In this document: positions 41,101 to 51,775 of the stretch, one piece after another | Numbering within the stretch: the first letter of the stretch is position 1 | Layout: every line of letters begins with the position of its first letter | Source of the DNA: Spirodela intermedia | Taxonomy: Eukaryota; Streptophyta; Magnoliopsida; Alismatales; Araceae | NCBI GenBank assembly: GCA_902729315.2 | Contig: LR746268.1 | Location: forward strand, 2,535,501-2,599,500 | Reading direction: 5' to 3' | DNA length: 64,000 bases | Position numbers and translations under genes: made by a program | The notes under the pieces: model-generated | Database searches by the model: none | Told to the model about the DNA's origin: nothing | Seen by the model: the letters and a program-made list of their open reading frames with translations, nothing else

Positions 41101-43200
41101 CTTCATTGATAAGCAAGAATGTAAGGTATGACTTCGATATCTCTCCATGAAGAAGAAAACTTCAATTTGTAAGTTAATTTATACTTACATTGAAATAATT
41201 TTTTGTGATTATCAAAACCAAAAAAATATAAAAAATCAAAATTTTAATTATAAGTGTTCAAACCCTAAAAATAAAAGTCATTAAAAGGTTTTATGTATAT
41301 AACCAACAAATGAATGTTGAAAAATTAAATCACAAAATGTTAGGAAGAAAAAAAATCCAAGCTCTTGCAAATATATTTAACTTTGGAACAACATGGAGAA
41401 AGGTAATTGCATTTGATTGATGAGATAGAAGAGATAAGAATGTAATGAAATTAAGAAAGATAGAAATTGAAGAATGCAAGGGCGACAATGATTGATGTTA
41501 CTCTTTTTCAAAAATATTTTAAAATATAAGTAAAAAGAATCCATTAAGTTTCACTTGAAGCCAATAATAAGGCATTGCATTTAATAAATAATAGATGAAC
41601 TTCTCCTCTAAGTAATTCAATATTGCATCACTCATAATATAAACTCATCTAAATAAGCTTTCCAATGAGAGGCTTGATGATAAATGTAATCAAATCAGTC
41701 TAATTATTAATGAAATCTTATATTTTTTTTGTGTTAAGGAAAACATTAGTAAACCTGTGGAGTCCCTTCAAAATTCCTTATTACTTTGTCCATCAATACA
41801 CAGTCACATATGGGCTTCACTTAAATTTGGATACTTAGATGAGAATAAACTATTAAATTCCAAGTTTCTTTGGCATCATTGATGATTAAAATGCTGAATT
41901 GTTGTTGCCATGATCACATGGCATGAATATGGAGATGAGATATAAATTATGTTATGATGTTCCACCAAGATCAGTTAGATAGTATACAAATATTTATATG
42001 ATTATCTTTTAAGGTTGAAGACTACCAATATTTATGTCGTGATTTAATCTCTACGAAGTGCCAATTGGTAAATTAAGACTACTAAGTGAAGCCCATTATT
42101 TCAAGTTTACAAATTTTAAAGGAGTATGGGAAGAAAAATACCACAACCCCTAGTTGGACTATTTAGCACAAGTCGAAATTTTGAACAAGCTAACAATCTA
42201 AGACATTTTCTCATCATATGAATACCTCAAGTACAAGATATATCTTCATTGTGCCATCTCTTTTTTGTCAAATAAGTGTGAATAAAGGTCTAGGTTGGTC
42301 TAGCCCTACACAACATCTATTTTTAATTTTTTTTGTTGCTCAATGCACTTGTTAAGGAGATGTCCAAACTCAATGTAGTATTGGCGAGGAAGGGATCTCC
42401 ATTGGTAGTCCTAACATTGACACATTTTCCATGTTGCCCAACTTCATTTTGGATACCACTAACTAAGCATAAAATTATTGTAAGAGGGTCATTCAAATGT
42501 ACTATTACAATTTATGGGTGTATAGCAATTTTATCTGATCCAATTCTTTTTAAGCTAGAAATCATGTTGTGTCAGCTAAATAGTTGAAATAATCATGTTG
42601 TGTCCATTGAATAAGATGCTAGCTAATCATTAAAAATCTGATTATGTACAAATATACTTGTGAATAGTTGATGGCTAATTGCATGCTTCAAAGTGTGGTA
42701 TGGAGTTTTCTATAGAGGATAACAAAATTTTGTTTATTGATATGGAGGAAAGTGAATTTAAAGCATGTGGAAGTTTCCATTCTAGCATGTAATGAAAATA
42801 TTCAACATAAAATGTTACTTTCATATAAATAATAATTGATAAGGTATAATAAGCATACTTGTCACTTATTGTAGTGACTCACATATGATAAAACACTACA
42901 GTTTCAGATTTTTTACAATTAAAATATGTGAAGAATTATTAGTCATTCTCATGAGCTTACAATCATAGATCAATCAAAGCACAAGCCAATGTACCATAGT
43001 GCTACGGTTCATGAACCTATACAATAATAAAATATGTTTAATGATAGTGAGAAGGTTATTAAAGACATGGGATAGCCAATGGGGCCACTTATCCTGGTAT
43101 AATAATCATAATCTGTGAATTATCATAGTGTCTCAAATATGATGAAGCACCATATTTCCATAGTTCCTTATGATATGAAATCTATGAAAAATTATTGGAA
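38150..43200. other. AT-rich intergenic region
   Basis: About 5 kb with no gene I can support. Short frames such as 38525-38710 and 42333-42587 lack homology I recognise. It includes the degenerate minisatellite at 39.7-40.3 kb and small GA tracts at 38779-38803 and 40541-40558. Confidence 0.55.
39750..40330. repeat. Degenerate AT-rich minisatellite (~45 bp)
   Basis: Variants of CCACAANNTTNTCATGTATT followed by AATATGATACTTGATNTATT recur at about 39775, 39915, 39998, 40049, 40087, 40137, 40181, 40230, 40267 and 40310. The later spacings are 37-51 bases. Units are strongly diverged, so boundaries are approximate. Confidence 0.45.
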
Positions 43201-43419
43201 TGTTCATAGGCCATCATAATTATCATAGATCAATCATTGGCCATCTTAATAATAGAAGCGCAATGTAAGATAATATTCTCATTCTCCACAAGATTGTTGG
43301 TGGTTGTAGTCCAAGAGAGGAAGGTGGTAAGCCTGGTGCAAGGCCATTGGAGGGCCGAGCTTATGGGACCATGAAGGAAGCCAGTTGATTGGCGGGTGGA
43401 TGGCCAGGGAGGATGAGAT

Positions 43420-43435
43420 GATCCCACGTGGGATC
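43420..43435. promoter_or_regulatory. Palindromic G-box upstream of GPDH
   Basis: GATCCCACGTGGGATC is a perfect 16-bp palindrome centred on CACGTG, 366 bases before the GPDH start. A second CACGTG lies at 43621-43626. Confidence 0.55.
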
Positions 43436-43712
43436 CCCTCGGACATGGCCTGTGGTCAATGGATTCGTGACCCTGTGAGATTCATTATTTTTATTATTAT
43501 TTTTGCGCAAGATCATATCCACGGTGCTTTTAAATTATCAACGTTGATATGATACTGTCCGGGCCCCGTGGAAAATTTAGAGCCGTCTGATCCCAACCTC
43601 TTGATGCGGGCGCGTGAGGTCACGTGCTAAATGCCGCCGTGCTGGACGGCCATGACGACACCGCCACGGGGACTCGACTCTCTCTCTCTCTCACTGTGTG
43701 ATCCCGCCTGAG

Positions 43713-43720
43713 TTTATAAG
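43713..43720 (+). promoter_or_regulatory. TATA-like box of GPDH
   Basis: TTTATAAG, about 85 bases upstream of the ATG. The leader that follows is almost entirely CT-rich (43755-43800). Confidence 0.5.
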
Positions 43721-43801
43721 GCTGATTCTCATTCCTGCTCTCTACCTCTGCTCGTTAGTCTCTCTCTCTCTATATACTCTCTTTCTCTCTCTCGCTCTCT
43801 C

Positions 43802-46430
43802 ATGGCTCGGGAAACTGAGAGGCAAGGAGAAACGGCGGGAGGAGCAGCGGACAGCGGCGGGACGGTGGAAGCGAGGAGGCGTCGGGTGACGGTGATCGGC
43901 AGCGGCAACTGGGGGAGCGTGGCCGCCAAGATCATCGCCACCAACGCCGCCGCTCTTCCCTCCTACCACGGTGAGCGAGCCGCCCGCATGCAACTGGATC
44001 CACCGGATTTTGCTATCTCTGGATCGGACACCTGCAGATTCAGGAGGAAAAGCGGCAGGAAGACTGACCTTCCGATCTCTGATGCGTCCAGACGAGGTGA
44101 AGATGTGGGTGTACGAAGAGACCCTCCCAACAGGCGATAAGCTCACCTCGTACATCAACAGAACGAATGTAATGTTTGTTATCTTCGTCGCCCTAAAACC
44201 CTCCCTCCTGCCCCCCAACTCTTCCTTTGCTGGAGAATGCGGTTAAACAACTCGTGAAACCAACAGGAGAACGTCAAGTATCTTCCAGGAATAAAGCTTG
44301 GACCAAACGTGGTGGCGGATCCCGACCTCGAGCATGCAGGTAGGCACTCAGAAAAACTGGAATCGTCCAACCTATCGAAGAAAATACCTTCTGCGGAAGG
44401 ATGTTGGGGGAAACTGGAACAAAGTTTGTAAAATATCACGTGATGAATTCTCGAGAACTAGCAGGCGCTTTTTCTTGTGGATTTTTCGCAGTGAAAGATG
44501 CAGATCTTCTGGTCTTCGTCACTCCCCATCAGTTCGTGGAGAGTATATGCAGAAGGCTTGTCGGGAAGATCAGACGCGACGCAGAGGCTCTCTCGCTCAT
44601 CAAAGGAATGGAGGTCAAGAAGGATGGCCCATGCATGATTTCAAATCTCATATCCGAGATGCTGGGGATAAACTGTTGTGTTCTGATGGGAGCAAACATC
44701 GCCAATGAGGTAAAAAAAAAAAAAAAAGGCTACCCGATTTTTAGCTTTTCACCGAGTTCACCACTTAACCTGGGATGCTGGAGAACAGATTGCAGTCGAG
44801 AAGTTTTGCGAGGCAACAGTCGGTCACAAAGGGGACAAGGAGATGGCACAGAGATGGGTTCAGTTGTTCAGCACTCCTTATTTCCTCGTATCAGCGGTAC
44901 GTCCTCCGTTCCCCAATCTCAGTTTTTCAGATAACAATCGTTATTTTCTTATCTTTTTTCTAACTCATACCCGACTAAATGAGCCGATCAGAATTAGTCA
45001 ACCAAGAAAGGGAAAGAAGACTAACCGTATGAATCATTAAAGTAAGAAGATAAAGAAAATCAATTAACCAGCATGGTCGGATCATGGAATTGCAGGCAAA
45101 AATAAATAAATAAATCTGCATGATGTATAAATATTGGATTTCACATGATCAAGAAAACATTGGATTTCACAGGTGCAGGATGTAGAGGGGGTGGAACTGT
45201 GCGGAACTTTGAAGAATGTTGTGGCCATTGCAGCAGGTGGTAGTGAAAGCCATGTTTATTTTTCTTTCCTATTTTCAACACTATAATTCAATGGGATGCC
45301 CAAATGCTTCCAGGTCTGGCTGATGGGTTGGAGATGGGAAACAACACAAAGGTACACAGCAGCATACAACATACTCAACCCGCTGGAATTGGGTATCATT
45401 TAAAAGATTTCCTTGGAACAAAAAACAGGCCGCAATCATGAGGATAGGCCTGAGAGAGATGCGGGCGTTCTCCAAGCTCATGTTCTCGACTGTCAAGGAC
45501 ACCACCTTCTTCGAGAGCTGTGGTGTGGCGGATCTCATCACAACATGCCGTATGAAAACCAATACAAGCCCTTCTTCCCTCTCCCTATGAATTTCTCCAG
45601 TCACCACCTGACACCTAATGCTCGCTCCTGTGTTTGTCATTCACGCTTCAGTCGGAGGGAGAAACAGGAGAGTTGCAGAGGCTTTTGCCAAGTGCGGCGG
45701 AAAAAGGTCCTTCCTGAAGCTCTCCTTCCCCATAATCCTCCAGTAGTTCATATCCTTCACAAACGTACCTCCATGTCCTTGATTTCCTCTTAGTCTTATA
45801 CCCTGCTTTTCAACTCAAGATCTTTCGATGAGCTCGAGGCAGAGCTGTTGCGCGGCCAGAAGCTACAGGTAAATAAATTATCATAAATCAAGTCCCTATT
45901 TCTTACACTGATGAACACCAGGCCAGAGAAGACGGCAATCAAGAATCACACAAGAAAAAGTGAATCCATTCAGACCATCTAGCTCTATGATACGTGTGAA
46001 CAGGAAGAAACATGTTTGGGAGACCCAATTTTCTTCTCTAAGGAAAAGATAGCTTCTTGTCACCTTGGTGAAGTTATAAAGCTACAGAGACACACAACAG
46101 TACACAACAGCCAGCCATTCTGCATGCTGGATGAGATCTAGAAAATAAGGAGATTCTTCCAAGAGGAAACTACAAACAATTTAACATGCATTCATTTGTT
46201 TTACATCAATTCATCACCTTCTTTCTTATTTTAGAAAAATTTTGAAGGGTGTATCCACAGCTCGAGAGGTTTATGAGGTTCTGGGTCACCGCGGATGGCA
46301 AGAGCTATTCCCACTCTTCACAACTGTACACGAGATATGCGTTGGCCGCCTACCTCCATCAGCCATAGTGGAATACAGCGAGCACACTCCCAATTTTGCT
46401 CTTGTGGAGGGTTCTGCTCAGCTCTACTGA
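43802..46430 (+). CDS. GPDH: NAD-dependent glycerol-3-phosphate dehydrogenase
   Basis: Eleven exons: 43802-43970, 44092-44168, 44267-44339, 44492-44709, 44789-44896, 45173-45236, 45314-45351, 45429-45549, 45652-45706, 45820-45868, 46248-46430. They join in frame to 384 residues. It interconverts dihydroxyacetone phosphate and glycerol 3-phosphate with NAD(H). Visible motifs are the Rossmann GSGNWG (33-38), Lys144 in SLIKGME, GANIANE, Lys229 in CGTLKN and TTCLGGRNRRVAEAF. Sequence order closely follows Arabidopsis At5g40610, described as plastidial, yet the first 28 residues (MARETERQGETAGG...) are acidic to basic and not a classic transit peptide, so location is open. Exon 9 uses a poor donor, GTCCTT. 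The longer isoform GPDHC1 type is excluded by the N-terminus. Confidence 0.93.
44710..44726 (+). repeat. A-run at the GPDH intron 4 donor
   Basis: The donor GT at 44710 is followed immediately by about 15 A. The intron is only 79 nt. Confidence 0.85.
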
Positions 46431-46986
46431 CACCCCCATGAAACAGGCATAGAACTCTGACGGGAGAGGCCAAGATAACTCATCAGACCACCCTCATCTT
46501 ATCCCCTTTTTGATCCCACAGGAGCTCAAGAATGTCCTCACTCATTATATTGCTCCATAAATCTCAAGCAGCGCATGCTTTCAAGGACCATTTTTTTTCT
46601 TTTCCCTCTCTTTTTGGGGGGTTTCTCCTGTTCTTATGAGGGACACCATCAAGAAATGAATGATGATCAGATGAAGCTTACTCTTTTGAGGCAACAAAAT
46701 CCCATAAACAGAAATCAACTCAAAGAACAGCAAATAATGAGATCAAAACAGATGAAGAAGGTGCCATCTGATCGATCATATCTTCATCAAACTCTAAGAT
46801 GCAACCGTTGCCTTTCCAAGATATTCCCATTATGGGAAACAATATAACCACACGGCCAACTCCTTGGAGCAGATGAAACAACCAGACTGACTTATTAAAG
46901 CATTCATCTTCTGAGACATTCAGATGAAAGATAAGACAAGATGAGGCATTTCACAGACGGGTGCACTCCACCATTGGGGGAGCAGC
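46431..46986. other. Tail-to-tail spacer between GPDH and the small membrane protein gene
   Basis: The 3' UTRs of both genes should lie here. No other frame is convincing. Confidence 0.6.
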
Positions 46987-49551
46987 TTATGCAAGTGAGT
47001 CTTCCGAGGCATGTTGAGCCAGTAGTTCTTCTCTGACCCGCTTGATCTCCATCTCCCTTTCCAGCCTTTCCTTCTGAAAGAGTAGGGGCGAAAAATAGAT
47101 GAACAACTAGAAATACATCACAAATATTGGTGCAACAGCAAGATCAAATGCAAACGAAGACTACAGTTGATGAATTTCCAACCCGTGGAAGAAAAAAAAA
47201 AAAAGGGCTCTTTTAGGGTTACTTTCTAAGTAGCTCTCCTCTATCACCAGAGGCTCTGAGAGATACCACAGCATGCATTTCTCAATTAAGAAACTCTATT
47301 GTTTATCTACCGAATATTTCACGCCATATTCTAGGTGCATATCAGTATTTGGCATATTAGTATTTCTCCTCCTCATTATACCATTTTCAATAGATTATAA
47401 AAAAAAAATTAAACTTAAGCAGCATCTCCAGCAACTTTTATCTTCCTCGTCATTCAAAAACTAAACCTGATTGATCCGTCCCCTGGGGCTTTGCTTCCCA
47501 TCTGATTTGCTTCAGCGCACCATCCTCCAACGAATCAAATGGATAACCCTTTTGACAATCATTGCATTGATTATTCCCTGCAATGCTTTGGGCATTTTGA
47601 ACACTCGTGAAAAGAAATGGACAGGCTGGAAAATAATCTCTTGGATAGGATGTGTATGCCCCACTCCCCCAGCTAAGAATCTTTTCTTGGTCTTCTTTAG
47701 CGAGCTTAATCTGGTTATACCCAGGCGTCCATGAATGATAAACACTCGAAACTGGAAGGATAAACAAACCCCCCCGGTGGACTGCCGAGCTACAAGTCCT
47801 ACGACACAGGAGCGGGATTCTCTAAAAAGCCAAGGTCGTGGGTGGCCACTTCGCTCCTCAAAAATAAAACAAACAGCAGTAAAACCATTTCAATGTATGA
47901 TTTTAATGGATCCAGCCACCAAAGGCCAGAAAAGCAAGCTCGATTCCCTGAAAAGAAAAGCAACTTGAATAGGCGGGTATTGACCGAAAGTAAAGAGAGT
48001 CGCACAAGTTAATTATAGATACTCAAATTTTTATGAGCACTAATATTGATAGCATGAAGCTATTATCCAAAATATATGAAAATTTCGTAAATTTAACTCA
48101 TCTTATCAAATGATCTTCGAAAGATACACAATTTTATAAATAACAAGTCATTTAATACGCAGATAATTTTCAGATGAAAATTAATGCCCTACTTGTGATA
48201 TATAAAACGCTGTTTGCAATCAATGACACGTTCATGAAAATCAAATCGCTGGCAATTTCCCTCAAGTAAGAGTACAGGCTGCCTTATTTTCTTAATTTCT
48301 CCTATCAGTTCCTCGCTGAGAGAGATGATTCTAGACAACAACGAATAAGAAATCCAGAGGACTCTAGCTTTAATCTTTACATTAGAATGTAGTCATGGGC
48401 ACTGAGGATTAGTTCTTCAGCAGGAGACATCGGATATAAGTACCTCTGGGGGATAACAAGAAGAAAAAAATTCAGTAGATCAAAGCATTCCTTAAGCAGA
48501 ATTCTGCCACCAAAATAGCTCCCTCACCGTAACCTTGAGGCGAGGGAAAAATGGTGGAGCAGTCCCCCCATTGTTCAAGAAATGAGATGGACGTCTTTTA
48601 GGAACATATAGCAGCCCAGAGGGTCAACAACAACCAACATTCTGCCGCCTACAAGGCTAGCCGTCGAAGGGAAATAGTCATCAAAACAACTGATAAATAT
48701 ATTAATGCAACCCCTAAACTCGCAATCTAGATTGGCGTAAGACTGGTTCCATCTAGCCTTTCTGAATGGTATATGTAATGGAGTTTTCTTGATTATTTGC
48801 ACGGTGCATTAATTTCCAACAGAGGAGACCCGTTCTGACAGTATTTTCATTCAAGTTCACATGACTACATCATCCCCATGAGGAATAATATTTATTTCCT
48901 ATGCATGAGTTATCGATGAAACGGACTCTTGGGTATGCAAGCCTCCAAGAAAAGTTTGATCCGTTTGCTATCATGAACAGCATATGAGACACAGGCACCC
49001 TAGTTTGCCAGAATGTGTGCCAAAGACGACGAAATTCCACACAATCACTAGAAGCTAAAGGCCTCAATCTCAAAATTCAGCAAATTATCTGAACCATCTC
49101 GACTGATCGGTTCTTCAAGCATGTGGCATCTCCAGTTCCCAAGTTCACCAGCAGAACTCGTCATCGGTCGCCTGGTTTGCATGTGTGCTGTGATTTTTTG
49201 AGTCTTTGGCGCCTGGTTTAAGCTACCAACCCGCATGAAAGACGATTCCCAACACACACACATTGGAAAAATCGTCGAAACCCTAAGAGAAAACAAATGG
49301 TCACAGCCGGGGGTCTGAGATCTAGAGAGAAATCCATATATCACTCTCCCCAACCGTAAGCCCCATGGAAATCATGGAACCAGATTTGAAGGTGGTTCGA
49401 GGCCAAAATCGAAGAGACGAAGACAGGAAGAGGGAGAGAAAGACACCTTCTCGTCCTGATGGAGCGCGATCCAGACGTGAACCTTGTCCATCGACTGCCA
49501 GAAGATGAACGCGCCCAGTGACATTGCGAAGTATGTAGCCACCCTCACCAT
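46987..49551 (-). CDS. Small conserved single-pass membrane protein, 63 aa
   Basis: Two minus-strand exons, 49551-49447 and 47073-46987, joined at a phase-0 GT-AG intron of 2.37 kb. Exon 1 gives 35 residues: MVRVATYFAMSLGAFIFWQS, then MDKVHVWIALHQDEK. Exon 2 gives 28: KERLEREMEIKRVREELLAQ, then HASEDSLA and TAA. Residues ~4-19 are a hydrophobic segment that could be a signal anchor; the C-terminal half is a charged helix, probably coiled coil. I recall a plant-wide family of about this length with the MDKVHVWIALHQDEK block, of unknown function. The strict splice signals, matching phase and strong sense of the peptide support a real gene. Its promoter would abut the giant pyrimidine tract. Confidence 0.75.
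47510..47765 (-). mobile_element. Ty3/gypsy reverse transcriptase relic
   Basis: The minus strand reads PGYNQIKLAKEDQEK, matching the gypsy RT block GYNQIxMAxEDxEKT, then a WG and AY remnant, and after frame changes FKMPKALQGIINAMI, resembling FGLKNAxATxQRxMN. It is frameshifted and dead. It sits in the long intron of the small membrane protein gene, on the same strand. Confidence 0.5.
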
Positions 49552-49707
49552 CGATGGAGTCGCTTGCTTTCCCCACTGCGCTTCTCCCGACCTACGTCGT
49601 CCTCCTTACCATACGGTGAAGGCCATCGCCTTATTAGCCCTCACGCCGCAGATCCTGGTTCGAGGAAGACGGCTAAATCCGTAAATTACCATCATTGTAG
49701 CTTGATA

Positions 49708-50362
<655 letters not shown>

Positions 50363-50455
50363 GGACATATTTACTGGATTTGAGATTATATTTATTTACA
50401 GGTAAATAAGTCTTTACCTCCCTGATAAATGGAGCATTTACAGTATTTTCAAATT

Positions 50456-51035
50456 GAGGGATTTAATTTTTGTATAAAAACCAATGGTTATCTATACTTT
50501 TTACATCTTATTATTTACTTAGATATATGCATATAAATGATGAGATTAAATACATATAATCAGGGTTTCAAATACAATAAATGTCAAAATTCCTTAATAG
50601 ACGAAGATTTGAGAGAAGTATTGTCAACGTTGACTTTTTAAATAGCATTTTTATAGATAAGAGTAATCTAGAAATGGAGGGATTTAATTTCTTTATTAAG
50701 AGCAATAACTATCCATACTCTAATTATGTCTTATTATTTACTTAGATAAAAGCATGTAAATGATGGGATTATATTCACATAATCAGGGTTTGAAGTATTG
50801 TCAACGTTGACTTTGTAAAGAGTAGTTTGATTGACGATACTCACGTAATCAGAGTTTCAAACATAGCAAACCTCAACATACATAGACAAAGATCTGATAG
50901 AAGTATTGTCAACGTTGACTTCGCAAATAGTAGTTACATAGATGATACTCACGTAATAGAGTTTAAAATACAGCAAACCTCAAGATACATTCGCAGACAA
51001 AGATCTAAGAGAAGTATTGTCAACGTTGACTTTGT
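50456..51035. repeat. Tandem array carrying W-box palindromes
   Basis: AGTATTGTCAACGTTGACT occurs at 50617, 50794, 50902 and 51013, spaced 177, 108 and 111. The last units share ACTCACGTAAT, GCAAACCTCA, GACAAAGATCT and the AGTATTG block. The first two are longer and share GAGGGATTTAATTT, TTATTATTTACTTAGATA and ATAATCAGGGTTT. Each unit holds the perfect 12-bp palindrome GTCAACGTTGAC, with a full W-box TTGACT on the plus strand. Confidence 0.85.
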
Positions 51036-51099
51036 AAAGAGTAGTTTGATAGATGAGAGAGAGAGATGAGGAGTCCCTGAAGATCGGCGGCGGCCATCG

Positions 51100-51775
51100 T
51101 CAGCCGTAGCAGCGGATGGGATCGTTGCAGCCCTTACGAGCCGACTGCTTCGCCCCCCTGCCGCCGCCCTTCTCCAGGTACTGCTGGTGGTACTCCTCCG
51201 CCCGGTAGAACCTCCGCGCCGGCAGGATCTCCGTCACCACCGGCTTCCCCATCTCCGCCTGCTTCGCCTCCGCCGACTCCACCGCCTTCCGCCGCTGCTC
51301 CTCCCCGTAGAAGTAGATTCCCGACCTGTACTGGGTCCCCACATCGTTCCCCTGTTCGGCACAATTCGATCGGGAATTTGCGAATTAGGGTTTGGGAATT
51401 TGGGGATCTGAGTGGGGGTGGGGGAGGGGATCGGTCGAATACCTGGCGATTGAGCGTCGTGGGGTTGTGGCGCGACCAGAAGAGGGCAAGCAGGGCCTCG
51501 TAGGAGCAGACGGAGGGGTCGAACTGGAGGCGGAGGACCTCCGCATGGCCGGTCACGCCGGTGCACACGTCGGTGTAGGAAGGGTCATGGAGGTGGCCCT
51601 GCGAGTAGCCGACCTCCGTCTTGGTGACGCCCTCCACGCGCTGGAAGGCGAGCTCCACGCCCCAGAAGCAGCCGGCGGCGAACTGAGCGAACTCCAGCCC
51701 CGGCGAGTCGGGGGAGTCGAGGTCCGGAGCCAGCGCCGGATTGGTGGCGGCGCCGCCGGTCTGCTCGCCTCCCAT
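51100..51775 (-). CDS. MSRA: Peptide methionine-(S)-sulfoxide reductase A
   Basis: Two minus-strand exons, 51775-51443 and 51351-51100, with a 91-nt GT-AG intron, give 194 residues. The catalytic Cys36 lies in [29 protein letters not shown] and [10 protein letters not shown] follow, then HNPTTLNRQ joined to [13 protein letters not shown] at the intron. Resolving cysteines Cys186 and Cys192 sit in the C-terminal [11 protein letters not shown]. The enzyme reduces methionine-S-sulfoxide using thioredoxin. With only a short Gly/Ala/Pro-rich N-terminus and no transit peptide, it fits the cytosolic plant MSRA group. Its 3' end faces the W-box repeat array, about 65 bases away. Confidence 0.94.
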
